NCBI RefSeq assembly: GCF_002906255.1
Contig: NZ_POTC01000009.1
Location: 34,128-98,127, forward strand
From: Novacetimonas maltaceti
Lineage (GTDB): Bacteria; Pseudomonadota; Alphaproteobacteria; Acetobacterales; Acetobacteraceae
DNA: 64,000 nt
Direction: 5' to 3'
The translations under genes were made by a program, and so were the position numbers. Under the pieces are notes generated by a model. That model searched no databases, was not told the DNA's origin, and worked only from the letters and a program-made list of their open reading frames with translations. Below, piece by piece: positions 9,944-20,800 of this stretch. Each line of letters opens with the position of its first letter. Position 1 is the first letter of the stretch.

Positions 9944-11125
9944 ATGATGTCTGTTCTTAACGCCCTTGTCTCACCATCCGGTCTGGCCGCGGCTGTCGCG
10001 GTGGCCGGGTGCGTACAGGCGACGCTAGGCACTTTTCTGGTTTCACGCTTCCGCGTGCAGGAAAAACGCGCCGATCAGGCCGTGCCCATGCCCCCGGTCA
10101 CGGTACTCAAGCCGCTGCATGGCGATGAACCCCTGCTTGAAGAAGCACTGGAGAGCTTCTGCACGCAGGATTACCCCGCCATGCAGATCATCTTTGGCGT
10201 ACAGTCCGAAGATGACGCCGCCATCCCCATCGTACGGCGCCTGTGCGAACGCCACCCGGCGCTGGATATCGAACTGGTCATCGACCCGACCTTCCACGGG
10301 ATCAACCGCAAGATCGGGAACCTGATCAACATGATGCCGCGCGCGCGGCATGATGTACTGGTCATTTCCGATTCGGACATCCATGTGGCGCCCGATTACC
10401 TGCGCCATGTCGTCGGCGCGCTGGTCCCGCCGAATGTCGGCCTCGTCACCACGCTTTACGCGGGGCTGCCCGCGTCGCCCACGCTGCCGCGCCTGCTGGC
10501 GGCGGGGCAGATCAACCATAATTTCCTGCCCGGCGTCATGCTGTCGCGCTACCTTGGGCGGCAGGACTGCCTTGGCGCCACCATGGCGCTGCGGCGTTCG
10601 ATGCTGCAGGCCATCGGCGGGCTGGAGGCACTGGTCCCGCATGTCGCCGATGACGCGATGCTGGGCCGGTATGTGCGCGAACAGGGCAAGGACATCGCCA
10701 TTGCCGCGTGCATGACATGGACCACCGTGGGGGAACATTCCCTGCGCGAGGTGCTGGCCCACGAACTGCGCTGGGGCCGGACGGTCAAGACGCTCGAGCC
10801 GCTGGGCTATGCCGCGTCGGCCATCCAGCTGCCGCTGTTCTGGGCCACGATGGTGGTGGTGTTCGCCCCCCATGCGACATGGACATGGGTGTTCTTCGTG
10901 TCGGTATGGGTGGCGCGCGCCATCTGCGCCTTCGTCATGGACCGCGCGCTGGCGCAGCGCAGCCTTGTCCCGCTGTTCCTGCTGCCGCTGCGCGACTGGC
11001 TGTCGGCGGGCATCATGGTCGGCAGCGTCACGGGCACGCGCGTGGCATGGCGCGGACAGACTATGCACATTTCGCCACATTCCGCTATGACACCCCGATC
11101 ACAACCTGCTTCCCCTGGCGACTGA
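9944..11125 (+). CDS. hpnI: HpnI, hopanoid glycosyltransferase (GT21-like)
   Basis: A 393-residue inner-membrane glycosyltransferase with the ceramide-glucosyltransferase fold. An N-terminal membrane segment (residues ~8-30) precedes the GT-A domain, which starts PPVTVLKPLHGDEPLLEEAL. The acidic motif VISDSDIHVAPDYL (around residue 143) and the later (Q/R)XXRW-type motif HELRWGRTVKTLEP are typical of processive GTs. At least two further membrane segments lie in the C-terminal third. In Burkholderia work HpnI adds N-acetylglucosamine to bacteriohopanetetrol, and HpnK and HpnJ act afterwards. The gene follows hpnM by 66 bp and precedes hpnJ by 95 bp. Confidence 0.93.
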   Translation: MMSVLNALVSPSGLAAAVAVAGCVQATLGTFLVSRFRVQEKRADQAVPMPPVTVLKPLHGDEPLLEEALESFCTQDYPAMQIIFGVQSEDDAAIPIVRRLCERHPALDIELVIDPTFHGINRKIGNLINMMPRARHDVLVISDSDIHVAPDYLRHVVGALVPPNVGLVTTLYAGLPASPTLPRLLAAGQINHNFLPGVMLSRYLGRQDCLGATMALRRSMLQAIGGLEALVPHVADDAMLGRYVREQGKDIAIAACMTWTTVGEHSLREVLAHELRWGRTVKTLEPLGYAASAIQLPLFWATMVVVFAPHATWTWVFFVSVWVARAICAFVMDRALAQRSLVPLFLLPLRDWLSAGIMVGSVTGTRVAWRGQTMHISPHSAMTPRSQPASPGD

Positions 11126-11220
11126 CGCCGCCGGGGCCGGGCAGGCCAAACCAAACCAGTCAAGGCAACTGCGGTCGCGCGGGGGAGTGAGCCCCTTTCA
11201 GACCCGAGGATTCGCGTAAC

Positions 11221-12645
11221 ATGATGAAGACCCTGTTTCTCCAGCCGCCTTCCTTCGACGGATTCGATGGTGGGGCCGGCTCCCGCTATCAGGCCAAGCG
11301 GGAAATCAAGTCGTTCTGGTATCCGACGTGGCTGGCGCAGCCTGCCGCCATGGTCGAAGGCAGCCGCCTGATCGACGCACCGCCGGCGCGCATGGGCATG
11401 GAACCGATCCTTGAGGACGTGCGCAACCGCGACCTCGTCATCATGCACACCTCCACCCCGTCCTTCGCCTCCGACGTGCGGGTGGCGCAGATGCTCAAGG
11501 ACGCGAATCCGGCGGTCAAGATCGGCATGGTCGGCGCGAAGGTCGCCGTGCAGCCGGAAGAAAGCCTGCTGAACGCGCCGCCGGTCGATTTCGTGGCGCG
11601 CAACGAATTCGACTACACCATCAAGGAAATCGCAGAAGGCCGCGACTGGAAGGATGTCGATGGCATCACCTGGCGCGACCCGGATGGCAAGATCGTCTCC
11701 AACCGCGACCGCGCGATGATCGAGGACATGGACAGCCTGCCGTTCGTGACCGAGGTCTACAAGCGTGACCTGAAGATCGAGGATTACTTCATCGGCTACC
11801 TGATGCACCCCTACATCTCGATCTATACGGGTCGTGGGTGCAAGTCGCGCTGCACGTTCTGCCTGTGGCCGCAGACGGTTGGCGGCCACCACTACCGCAC
11901 CCGCAGCCCCGAGCATGTGGCCGCGGAAATCCGCCTGGCGAAGCAGTATTTCCCGCAGGTCAAGGAATTCTTCTTCGACGACGACACCTTCACCGACGAC
12001 CTGCCGCGCGCCGAGGCGATTGCCAGGGAACTCGGCAAGCTGGGTGTGACGTGGTCGTGCAATGCAAAGGCGAACGTGCCGCGCAAGACGCTCGAGGTGC
12101 TGAAGGCCAACGGCCTGCGCCTGCTTCTGGTCGGTTACGAGAGCGGCAACCAGCAGATCCTTCACAACATCAAGAAGGGCATGCGGGTCGAGGTCGCGCG
12201 TGAGTTCACCAAGAACTGCCACGAACTCGGCATCAAGATCCATGGCACCTTCATCCTCGGCCTGCCGGGCGAGACGAAGGAGACCATCCAGGAAACCATC
12301 AAGTTCGCGACCGAAATCAACCCGCACACGCTGCAGGTTTCGCTGGCGGCACCCTATCCGGGTACGTTCCTGCACAAGCAGGCGACGGAGAACGGCTGGC
12401 TTGATGCCAGCAACGCGGAACTGATCGATGAAAACGGCGTGCAGATCGCGCCGCTGCATTACCCGCACCTGTCGCACACCGAAATCTTCAACAGTGTCGA
12501 GGATTTCTACCGGAAGTTCTATTTCCGCGCGCCGAAGATCGCCTCGATCCTGAACGAGATGGTCCGCAGCCCGCAGATGATGAAGCGCCGCCTGCGCGAA
12601 GGGGTGGAGTTCTTCCAGTTCCTGCGCGAACGTCGCGCGGCCTGA
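11221..12645 (+). CDS. hpnJ: HpnJ, hopanoid B12-type radical SAM protein
   Basis: A 474-residue B12-binding/radical-SAM protein. An N-terminal cobalamin-binding-like Rossmann domain (FLQPPSFDGFDGGAG, then DLVIMHTSTPSFASDVRVAQ) precedes a radical-SAM domain with CKSRCTFC (Cys207, Cys211, Cys214) and FFFDDDTFTDD. HpnJ is the last enzyme of the bacteriohopanetetrol cyclitol ether branch, implicated in contracting the glucosamine ring to the cyclitol. Start: ATG at 11221; an alternative ATG lies one codon in. The stop is followed by a strong hairpin with a T-run before hpnK. Confidence 0.95.
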   Translation: MMKTLFLQPPSFDGFDGGAGSRYQAKREIKSFWYPTWLAQPAAMVEGSRLIDAPPARMGMEPILEDVRNRDLVIMHTSTPSFASDVRVAQMLKDANPAVKIGMVGAKVAVQPEESLLNAPPVDFVARNEFDYTIKEIAEGRDWKDVDGITWRDPDGKIVSNRDRAMIEDMDSLPFVTEVYKRDLKIEDYFIGYLMHPYISIYTGRGCKSRCTFCLWPQTVGGHHYRTRSPEHVAAEIRLAKQYFPQVKEFFFDDDTFTDDLPRAEAIARELGKLGVTWSCNAKANVPRKTLEVLKANGLRLLLVGYESGNQQILHNIKKGMRVEVAREFTKNCHELGIKIHGTFILGLPGETKETIQETIKFATEINPHTLQVSLAAPYPGTFLHKQATENGWLDASNAELIDENGVQIAPLHYPHLSHTEIFNSVEDFYRKFYFRAPKIASILNEMVRSPQMMKRRLREGVEFFQFLRERRAA

Positions 12646-12666
12646 TCACCCTCGGGCCTTTCCATG

Positions 12667-12697
12667 CGCCGGGACCTGCGGGTTCCGGCGTTTTTTC
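12667..12697 (+). terminator. Rho-independent terminator between hpnJ and hpnK
   Basis: Stem CGCCGGGA / TTCCGGCG with an 8-nt loop followed by TTTTTT, 21 bp after the hpnJ stop and ~35 bp before hpnK. It could end or attenuate the hpn transcript before hpnK. Confidence 0.75.
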
Positions 12698-12730
12698 TGG
12701 TATTATCGCTACATCCGGTTCCCTGCTGTC

Positions 12731-13585
12731 ATGAAACGCGTCATCATATCCGCCGATGATTTCGGCCTGTCGGAAGAGGTGAACGAAGCTGTCGAGATCG
12801 CGCATCGCGACGGCCTTCTGTCCACCGCAAGCCTGATGGTCGCAGGTCCCGCGGCGGAGGATGCGATCCGCCGGGCGAAGCGCCTGCCGGACCTGCGCGT
12901 GGGGCTGCACCTTGTCGCAATCGAGGGACCGGCCACCCTGCCGCCCGCGGACATCCCGCTGCTGGTGCCGCAGGACGGGCAGTTCCCGTCCGACCAGTTG
13001 AAGCTGGGGGTCGAATATTTCTTCCGCCCGGCCGTGCGACGCGAACTCGCCGCCGAAATCGAGGCCCAGTTCCGCGCCTTTGCCCGCACGGGGCTGGCGC
13101 TGGACCATGCCAACGCGCACAAGCACATGCACCTGCATCCCACGGTCGGGCGCTACATGATCGAAAGCGGCCTGCGCCATGGGCTGCGCGCGGTGCGCGT
13201 GCCGCTGGAACCGCCGCAGCCGCTGTTCGCGGCGGGCACCTATGCCGACACGCTGGGCGATGCGGCGCTGCGGCGCTGGACGCGGCTTCTGCGGCATCAG
13301 GCGCACAAGGCGGGACTGGTGACCAATGACTGGTGCTTTGGCCTGGCATGGAGCGGCCACATGACGACGGAGCGCGTCTCCGCCCTGGCCGCGCACCTGC
13401 CTGACGGGCTGTCGGAAATCTATTTCCATCCGGCCACGGCGAAGAACAAACTGCTGCAGCGCCTGATGCCGACCTATGAACATGTGGCGGAATTCGAAAC
13501 GCTGTGCAGTCCCGGCCTGCGCGCGGGCCTGCGCCATGCGGGGGCGACCCCCACCACATGGACCGATGTCGCACGCGGGACGTAG
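12731..13585 (+). CDS. hpnK: HpnK, hopanoid-associated YdjC-type deacetylase
   Basis: A 284-residue YdjC/ChbG-family carbohydrate deacetylase. The family's metal-binding start is clear: IISADDFGLSEEVNEAV (Asp9, Asp10), and a His-rich motif NAHKHMHLHPTVG lies near residue 127. HpnK deacetylates the N-acetylglucosamine attached by HpnI, giving glucosaminyl-bacteriohopanetetrol, the substrate of HpnJ. The ATG at 12731 gives a standard N-terminus. Its separation from hpnJ by a terminator-like hairpin suggests its own promoter or partial read-through. It converges with trxA, and the gap is filled by a tandem pair of family A repeats. Confidence 0.93.
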   Translation: MKRVIISADDFGLSEEVNEAVEIAHRDGLLSTASLMVAGPAAEDAIRRAKRLPDLRVGLHLVAIEGPATLPPADIPLLVPQDGQFPSDQLKLGVEYFFRPAVRRELAAEIEAQFRAFARTGLALDHANAHKHMHLHPTVGRYMIESGLRHGLRAVRVPLEPPQPLFAAGTYADTLGDAALRRWTRLLRHQAHKAGLVTNDWCFGLAWSGHMTTERVSALAAHLPDGLSEIYFHPATAKNKLLQRLMPTYEHVAEFETLCSPGLRAGLRHAGATPTTWTDVARGT

Positions 13586-13590
13586 CGTTT

Positions 13591-13708
13591 CTCAGGGGCT
13601 TTGCCCCTGAAACCCCACCAAAGGGTATTACCCTTTGGAAACCATCACTTTTAAACGAATCAGGGTGCAGGGAGCGCGCTCCCTGCCGGGTCCGGGCAGC
13701 GCCCGGGT
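13591..13708 (+). repeat. Family A structured repeat, copy 1 (full)
   Basis: Four successive hairpins: CAGGGGCTTTGCCCCTG; CCAAAGGGTATTACCCTTTGG; GCAGGGAGCGCGCTCCCTGC; CCGGGTCCGGGCAGCGCCCGG. A conserved linker (GGAAACCATCACTTTTAAAC then GAATCAGGGT) separates hairpins 2 and 3. First member of a tandem pair between convergent hpnK and trxA. Confidence 0.9.
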
Positions 13709-13726
13709 ATCGCATGCGCCACCGCC

Positions 13727-13842
13727 CTCAGGGGCTTTGCCCCCGAACCCCCACCAAAGGGTATTACCCTTTGGAAACCATGACTTTAAAACGAATCAGG
13801 GTGCAGGGAGCATGCTCCCTGCCGGGTCCGGGCAGCGCCCGG
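13727..13842 (+). repeat. Family A structured repeat, copy 2 (full)
   Basis: Same four-hairpin order as copy 1 in the same orientation, 18 bp downstream. The third stem reads GCAGGGAGCATGCTCCCTGC. Confidence 0.9.
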
Positions 13843-13885
13843 ATGGCCCATCCACGCCACGGCGTTACGGATGGGCCGCAGATAT

Positions 13886-14215
13886 TCAGGCGAGGCTGGC
13901 CTTCACCCATTCCTTGAGCTGCACCTTGGGGGCGGCGCCGACCTTGTCCGCGACGACCTTGCCGCCCTTGAAGATCAGCATGGTGGGGATGCCACGCACG
14001 CCATAGGTGTTGGGCGTTTCGGGGTTTTCGTCGATATTGACCTTCACCACCTTGAGCTTGCCCTTGAACTCCGCGCCGATTTCTTCCAGCGCCGGGGCGA
14101 CCATCTTGCACGGCCCGCACCATTCGGCCCAGAAATCGACCAGCACGGGTTCGCTGGACTCCAGCACCTGCTGCTTGAATTCGCTATCTTTTACGGCGAC
14201 GGTGTTCTCGCTCAT
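13886..14215 (-). CDS. trxA: Thioredoxin
   Basis: A 109-residue cytosolic thioredoxin that reduces protein disulfides using electrons from thioredoxin reductase. The active site is [14 protein letters not shown] (residues ~28-41), and the cis-proline motif is [12 protein letters not shown]. The ATG at 14215 gives the usual start [13 protein letters not shown]; upstream in-frame sequence is not thioredoxin-like. It sits ~85 bp downstream of addA, as in many alphaproteobacteria, but may have its own promoter. Confidence 0.97.
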   Translation of the reverse strand: MSENTVAVKDSEFKQQVLESSEPVLVDFWAEWCGPCKMVAPALEEIGAEFKGKLKVVKVNIDENPETPNTYGVRGIPTMLIFKGGKVVADKVGAAPKVQLKEWVKASLA

Positions 14216-14300
14216 TGCATCACTCCTGTTGGTCGCGGCACGGGCCGCGACATGATCGGTACCACCCGACATGGCGACCCTTGGGCGCGGGGTCAAGACA

Positions 14301-17300
14301 TCACTGCGATGCAATCCGCGCTGGCGCACTGGCCGCGACCAGCGCATCTGGCAGGACACTGACACGCACGTCCTCGGTCCAGACAAGGACGCATGTCACC
14401 GCCCGCCCCGGATAAAGCATGCGCAGCAGCGCACGGTACGACGCCATCTGCCGCAGGTACAGCACCGGCGTGTCCTCAACGCGCGCGGGGGGCTGGCGGT
14501 TGGTCTTGAAATCGCACAGCAGCACCGCGCTGTCGGTAACGGCCATGCGATCGACCTGCCCCACGACCACCGTTTCCCCCACGACACCGGCCAGCGGCTG
14601 TTCCGCGCGGCTGCCGGGCGCGAACAGCGGCGCCATCACGGGCATGTCCATCACCGCCATCACCTGATTCACGATCCGTTCGCACTGCGCCGCCGACAGG
14701 CCGCTACCCCGGCGCGACAGCCACCGGCGCGCCACCTCCGCGCGTTCGGACGGCACGCAGTCGGGCAGGTACTGCAGCAGCGCATGCACCATCTGCCCAC
14801 GTCGCAGCGCATTCATCCGGCGGGTCCCCGCACTGCGCCCGCCTGCCCCGGCCTGCGCGATCTCCAGCGGAGAACGCACGGCGGGCTGCGGGCCAAGGGC
14901 CACGTCATCGGGCCGACTGGGCGCCAGCGGGCGCGCCAGCGGCCCCTCCACCGGCGGCGGCACGGGTGTCCAGTCCGGCGCCGTGCCCATCCAGCGCGGC
15001 GGGGCGGCATCGACGCGCGGCGGGGACTGCGGGGCGGATTCGGCACGCGGGGCATAGGGCTCCTCGATCACCAGCGCCTCCCCGCCCCAGCCAAGGGTGA
15101 ATTCCTCCGTCCTGGCTCCCCCGGCCTCCAGCGCCTTGCGGCACAGGTCGTACCAGCAATCCTCGGGCACGCCCCGGCGCGGTTCCCACCCGCAGACCAC
15201 CAGCCGCTCGCTCGCACGGGTCAGGGCGACATACAGCAGCCGGTTATATTCCTCTGCCGCCGCCAGCTTCAGCCGGTCCTGCAGGGCCTGCGTCACCCCG
15301 GTGCCCAGTTCGGTGCGCGGAACCCACAGCGGGATGTCCAGGCCGCTTGCATCGTCGCGCGCCCACAACAGGCCACGGTCGAAACGCGGCGTGCCCACCG
15401 TGTCGGGCAGGATGACAAGCCGCGCCTGCAACCCCTTGGCCCCATGGGCGGTCATGACGCGCACCATGTCGGCCGATGCGTCGGGTTCGTGCTTGACCGT
15501 CTCCTCCGACGCGTGGAGCCAGTGCAGGAAGCCCTGCAGGGACACGGCATGCGCCTCCTCGAAGCGCAGGGCGGCGGAGAGCAGTTCGCCCACCGGCTCC
15601 ACCGCCTCCGGCCCCAGCCGCGCCAGCAGCCGCGCGCGACCGCCCAGCGGGCCGAGCGCCTCCGACAGCAGGGCATAGGGGGAGGCGTAGTCCACCTTGC
15701 GGAACAGGGTATCGAGCATCCGCCACGCCGCTGCCCATTCCGGCCGTTCGCCATGGCGCGCGCGCAGCACCGCCCACAGGGGCCGTCCCTGCCGCCCCAT
15801 GCACAGCTGCATCAGGCTGTCATCATCCAGCCCGCCCAGCGGCGATGTCAGGACACAGGCCAGTGTCAGGTCGTCCTGCGGCAGCAGGAGCGCGGCACAC
15901 AGCGCCATGAGGTCCTGCACCGCCAGCTGGTCCGTCAGCACCGTGCGCACCAGCGTCGCCACCGGCACGTCCTGCGTCTTGAGCGCGCGGATCAGCGCGC
16001 GGGCAAAGGCGGAGCGGCGCGGCACGAGGATCAGCACGTCACCGGGCGCAAGCGGCGCCTGCCCCGGTGGCGGCGCACGGCGCAGTTCGCCCGCGATCCA
16101 CGCCGCCAGCGTATCGGCCAGCTGCTGCTGCGCCGTGGCCTGCCCCTCGTTTTCGGTGGGGGCCTTCCACGGGTCGGGGTCCTCCCCATCCTCGCCCTTG
16201 GGCGTGACGGGCCACAGTTCAACGCGCCCGCCGCCGCCGGGGCGTGCCGTGACATGGGCGGGAATGCCGCTGTCGGGTTCGGCCACGCCACGGGCGGCGG
16301 CGGGGATGGAGAACACCTGGTCCACCAGCGCCAGCACCGGCGTGGTGGAGCGGAACGACACCGTCAGCGCCGGTTCACGCCAGCGCGTGCCCGCCTTGTG
16401 CGCCTTGTCGCGGAACCGTTCACGCCAGTAGCGGAAGGCCGCCGGGTCCGCGCCCTGGAAGGAGTAGATCGACTGCTTGTAATCCCCCACGGCAAAGATC
16501 GTGCGCGGGGGGCCGTCATGTTCGCGCGCGCCCACACCGGCAAAGAATTCCGCCGTCAGGCCACCGGCAATCGCCCATTGCTGGGGGGAAGTGTCCTGCA
16601 CCTCGTCGAGCAGCAGGTGGTCGATCCCGCCATCGAGCTTGTACAGCACCCACGCCGCCCCCGGATCGTCGAGCAGGCCGAGCGTGCGTTCGATCAGGTC
16701 GTCATAATCGACCAGCCCCTGCCCGGTCTTGCGCGCGGCATATCCCTCCACCACCGGGGTCGCGACCGACAGCAGCGCGCGGCTGAGGTCCCGGACCATG
16801 AGCGCGCGCAACTGCGCCTCCACATCGAGGATGCGCTGCGCCTCCGCCATCAGGGCGTCGCCGATATGCGGGTATTTCCTGTCCAGCGTCGCGTTCACGC
16901 CGCCACGCTTGCGGGGTTCGCCGTCCTGCTTCACCAGCCCCCTGCGCCACATCCCCCACCCGGCGACCCGTGCCTCCACGTCCTGCCCCAGCCATGCCAG
17001 CAGCTTCGCCGCCTCCTCGCGCACCTTGGGCGAGGCCTCGGCCGCCACCGTGCGCAGGCCATCGCGCAGGGTATCCTCCGCCGGGATGCTGGCGCAGGCG
17101 TCGCGCAGCAGGGTGTCCGCGCCATCACCGCGCACGCCCAGCACCCGGCACAGCGCCGCGTCCACCGCCGCCGGGTCCGTGCGCCAGCGTTCGGCAACCT
17201 CATGGAATTCGCGCAGGCGTGCCTGTATCCGCGTGACCAGCGCGGTGAAATCCCCGATCCCCACCTGCCCCGCAAGGGCGGCGATGGCATCCCCGCCACG

Positions 17301-17891
17301 CCCGACCACTTCCTCCACCGCGCCCTGAAGCGCAAGGCGGGCGTCGGTTTCCTCCACCAGCGTGAAATGCGGGCTGATCGCCGCCTCCACCGGGAAACGG
17401 CGCAAGAGCGACTGGCAGAAGGCGTGGATGGTGCCGATGCGCATGCCACCGGGCAGGTCGAGCACGCGGGCGAACAGTTCACGCGCCACCTGCCGGGTCC
17501 GGGCCTCCGCCGGGACGAACAGGCGGCGCAGTTCCACGTCAAGATCGTGGTCCGGCAGCGTCACCCACAGGCCCAGCCGCTTTTGCAGCCGCACGGCCAT
17601 TTCCGCCGCCGCCGCCTTGGTAAAGGTCAGGCACAGGATGCGCGACGGGTCCGACCCCGGCAGCAGCACCGCATGCCCCTGCGCATCATGGCCCGGACGT
17701 GGCAGCATCAGGCGCAGGAGGCGGTCGATCAGCAGCTTGGTCTTGCCGCTCCCGGCGGAGGCGGAGACAAAGACAGACGCCTGCGGGTCGGATGCCTGCG
17801 CCTGGCTTTCATTCGCCAGCCCGATGGCGTCGGGCGCCACGGCATCGGGCGCATGGGGGGCGGATGTCGCCCCATCGGGTGTCATCGTCAT
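14301..17891 (-). CDS. addA: AddA, double-strand break repair helicase-nuclease
   Basis: AddA is the UvrD-like helicase and C-terminal nuclease subunit of AddAB, the functional replacement of RecBCD; it resects double-strand DNA ends for RecA loading. At 1196 residues it is the usual length. Walker A lies at [12 protein letters not shown] (residues ~43-53). [26 protein letters not shown] (Walker B) and [18 protein letters not shown] are the UvrD-family motifs that follow. [20 protein letters not shown] is the motif-V region, and a PD-(D/E)XK nuclease occupies the end ([12 protein letters not shown], then [12 protein letters not shown]). Its start overlaps the addB stop by 4 nt, so the two are translationally coupled. 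Confidence 0.96.
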   Translation of the reverse strand: MTMTPDGATSAPHAPDAVAPDAIGLANESQAQASDPQASVFVSASAGSGKTKLLIDRLLRLMLPRPGHDAQGHAVLLPGSDPSRILCLTFTKAAAAEMAVRLQKRLGLWVTLPDHDLDVELRRLFVPAEARTRQVARELFARVLDLPGGMRIGTIHAFCQSLLRRFPVEAAISPHFTLVEETDARLALQGAVEEVVGRGGDAIAALAGQVGIGDFTALVTRIQARLREFHEVAERWRTDPAAVDAALCRVLGVRGDGADTLLRDACASIPAEDTLRDGLRTVAAEASPKVREEAAKLLAWLGQDVEARVAGWGMWRRGLVKQDGEPRKRGGVNATLDRKYPHIGDALMAEAQRILDVEAQLRALMVRDLSRALLSVATPVVEGYAARKTGQGLVDYDDLIERTLGLLDDPGAAWVLYKLDGGIDHLLLDEVQDTSPQQWAIAGGLTAEFFAGVGAREHDGPPRTIFAVGDYKQSIYSFQGADPAAFRYWRERFRDKAHKAGTRWREPALTVSFRSTTPVLALVDQVFSIPAAARGVAEPDSGIPAHVTARPGGGGRVELWPVTPKGEDGEDPDPWKAPTENEGQATAQQQLADTLAAWIAGELRRAPPPGQAPLAPGDVLILVPRRSAFARALIRALKTQDVPVATLVRTVLTDQLAVQDLMALCAALLLPQDDLTLACVLTSPLGGLDDDSLMQLCMGRQGRPLWAVLRARHGERPEWAAAWRMLDTLFRKVDYASPYALLSEALGPLGGRARLLARLGPEAVEPVGELLSAALRFEEAHAVSLQGFLHWLHASEETVKHEPDASADMVRVMTAHGAKGLQARLVILPDTVGTPRFDRGLLWARDDASGLDIPLWVPRTELGTGVTQALQDRLKLAAAEEYNRLLYVALTRASERLVVCGWEPRRGVPEDCWYDLCRKALEAGGARTEEFTLGWGGEALVIEEPYAPRAESAPQSPPRVDAAPPRWMGTAPDWTPVPPPVEGPLARPLAPSRPDDVALGPQPAVRSPLEIAQAGAGGRSAGTRRMNALRRGQMVHALLQYLPDCVPSERAEVARRWLSRRGSGLSAAQCERIVNQVMAVMDMPVMAPLFAPGSRAEQPLAGVVGETVVVGQVDRMAVTDSAVLLCDFKTNRQPPARVEDTPVLYLRQMASYRALLRMLYPGRAVTCVLVWTEDVRVSVLPDALVAASAPARIASQ

Positions 17892-20800
17892 GCCATGTCC
17901 TCCTCACGCGCCGCACTCCATTCCGCGACCCGCGCAAGGTGGGCATAATCGGCAAAGCGCGGTTCCTGCCCCGGATGGGGATGCGACAGGTAGGGCATGT
18001 GCGGGTTGTCATATTCCGCCACCCGGTCGCGCAGCCGCGTGCGGCATTCCGCGATCAGGTCCGACAGTATCTTCCCCTGCGCAATGTCGAGTACCTGTGC
18101 CGGGACATGCCCGCCTGTCAGCCGCCAGTAGACCAGTTCCCTCACCTGCCCCGTCACTTCGGGCGCGAAACCGCCCGCCTCGATCATCGCGGCCTCCAGC
18201 ACCAGTTGCGACTGCCATCCCCTCAGCACGCTGTTGCGCGTGGGCAGGGTGCCGGTCTTGTAATCGATCAGGCTCAGCCCCCCTTCGGCATCACGGTCGA
18301 TCCGGTCGGCCCGGCCGCGCAGCACGAACGTGCCGAAGGAAAAGCCCGACAGTTCCATCCGCCCCGAAAGCTCCGTCAGGACCGTGCCGGGCACGCCTGC
18401 GGCCCGGCGCGCGGATTCCGTCGCCGCACACCAGCGCGCGATACGTTCCAGCCGGGGCGCCCACCATGCCGCAAGCGCCGGGCGCAGGCGCGCCTCCTCC
18501 AGCACTTCGGCGAACAGGCGCACCATCTGCGCCTCCCCGCCGGGGGGCCAGCGGTCGGGATGGCGCGTGAACCAGCGGTCCAGCGCGTCATGCACGATTT
18601 CCCCGTAATCGGCGGCGTCGGCCAGTTCCTCAAGATCGGCAAGGCGCTTCAGCCCCAGGATCCGCCGGGCATAGATGGCATAGGGGTCGCGCATCCATGT
18701 CTCGATCTCCGTCACCGACAGGCTGCGCGGGCGCATCGCCACCGGCGGGCACGGACGCGGGGGGGCCACGGGCGCGGGCGGCCCGGACGGGCGGTCCAGT
18801 TGCTCCAGCCACGACAGCGCCGGATGCTCCGCAATCCGCGCCCCGCGTCCCGTCAGGTAGGCGTCAAGCCGCACCAGCCACCGCGCGGCGACCGCGGGCG
18901 CGCCCTGCCTGCGCCCCGGCACCGACAGCACCACATCGGGCGCGGCGCAGGCGCAGGCGATGAAATCGTGCGCCGCCTGCCCGATGGCGCATTCGGGCGA
19001 CGGCAGGCAGATGCGCGTGCGCATCGGGCGGCTCATCCACGGCCCCGGATCGGTGGCAGGGGGCCAGACGGTTTCCACCAGTCCGCCCAGCACGATGGTC
19101 CCCGCCGTCTGCAGCCGGGCCTCCAGCAGGCCCCAGATGAAGACGCGCGGATGCACCGCCACCTGTTCGCGCCCGCGCAGGGCGCGGCGGCCATGCACCG
19201 TCACCCCCGCCAGAGACGAGGCCAGAAGCCCGTCCAGCGCGCCGACCCGCTGCGCGGGCAGCACGTCGCACCATGTCAGCAGTTCCGCCAAGTGCGCGCC
19301 CAGCGCGTTGCCTTCCTCCCCCGACCACAGGCGCGTGGCCCCGTCCCCGGTATCGGTCGCGGCCAGCGCCTGCGCCGACTCCACAAGGGCGGAGAGCAGG
19401 TCCACGACCTCCGCCACGCCGGATGCGCGCGACAGCAGCGGGTCAAGCGCGCGTTCCAGCCGGTCGAGGAAGGCGGAGAGTTCCTGCGGCGCGTCCGGCG
19501 CATCGGCCAGCGCGCCATGTTCATCCTGCCCCGCGCGCGACAGGGCGGCGCGCAGCCCCGCGATCCCCGGTGGCGGCGCAGGACCGCGCAGGACCGCGCG
19601 TTCCAGCAGGCGGGCCGACGCACGGCAGTTCCCCGGCGACAGCCCGCAGGCGGCCAGCGGGTGCTTGAGCATCGACAAAAGTGCGACCGGCGACAGCCCG
19701 CCATCGACGGCCTGCACGATCAGGCGCAGGAACGTGGCCTGCGGCGTGGTCGCCAGCCCCTCCCCCGCGCTGTCATCGGCAATGACGCCCCAGCGCGCCA
19801 GTTCGGTCGCCACACGCCCCGCAAGCGTACGGTCCGGCGTGACAAGGGCCGCGGACTGCCCCGGACGTTCGATCGCCTGGCGCAGGATCAGGGCGATGGC
19901 GGCCGCTTCCTCCTGCTGGTCGGCGGCATGCAGCACCGACAGCCCCTGCACTTCCGGCGCAGGCGCGGGCGCCAGCCACTGCCCCAGCGCCGGGGCGGGC
20001 AGCAGCGCGTCCGACAGCAGCGTCGCGCGTCCCGGCGGGGCCGCCGCCATGCAGCCCGCGGGCAGGTCGTCCCAGACCACGAGGTCGTCACGCGCCACCC
20101 CGAGGTCGGACAGCATGCGCGCCGTGCCCGCCTGCGGGTGCCCCGGCGGCAGGGCGGACCATGTGTCCGCGTCCATGTTCATGTCCACCGGCGTCAGCAC
20201 CAGCCGCCCGCCGGGCATGTCCAGCACCGTGCGCAGCACCGCCACCGTGGAGGGCACGGCATCCGAAAACCCCGCCGCCCACAGCCGCTGCCCCGCCGGC
20301 AGCGGGTTTTCGCGCCAGTGCGCGGCCTGCGCGTGCAAAAGCGCGACCTGGCGGGCGACGGGGTTCATCACGCCCTGCTCCTCCAACCAGGAGGGCCACA
20401 CGCCGGTCACGATCGACAGGAATTTCAGTGTCAGGCCCCAATGCTCCGCGAAATCGCCATCGGCGGCTTCGGGCAGGCGTTCGCGCAGGTCACATTCCGC
20501 CCATTCCGCCTCGTCCATCAGGTCGGCCAGCGCGCGCGCCAGCGGCCAGGCCTGGTCAACGGTGCGCACGTCGCCAAATGCCGCGCCCCCCTGCAACACC
20601 AGCAGCGTCAGCGTCGCAAGGCGGCGTAGCGGCTCCACCGCCGGCGGCAGGTCGAGCGCGGCTTCCCCCGACAGGGCGAGCGCCGCCTCATCCAGCGCCG
20701 CGATGGGCGCAATGCGCGGCAGCAGCAGCGCGCGGCCATCGGCACGGCGCAGGAAGGCCTCCGTCAGCGCGCGCGCGGCACGGCGGCTTGGCAGCAGGAT

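Noticed and set aside
10807..12477. 556-codon minus-strand frame over hpnI/hpnJ
   Set aside because: It lies antisense to two clear hpn genes and has Arg/Val/Asp-rich shadow composition without motifs.
13635..13710. Short peptides beginning METMTF/METITF encoded by family A repeats
   Set aside because: The same frame appears at every copy because the linker contains an ATG; there is no ribosome-binding site and stems dictate the codons.
13591..13842. Tandem family A copies as a possible CRISPR array
   Set aside because: Only two copies per locus, the unit is ~115 bp with internal hairpins, there are no regular unique spacers and no cas genes.
14271..20629. Very long plus-strand open frames (1225 and 976 codons) across the addAB region
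   Set aside because: They are antisense to addA and addB, are His/Arg/Gln/Pro-rich with no domain, and arise from the high third-position GC of the real genes.
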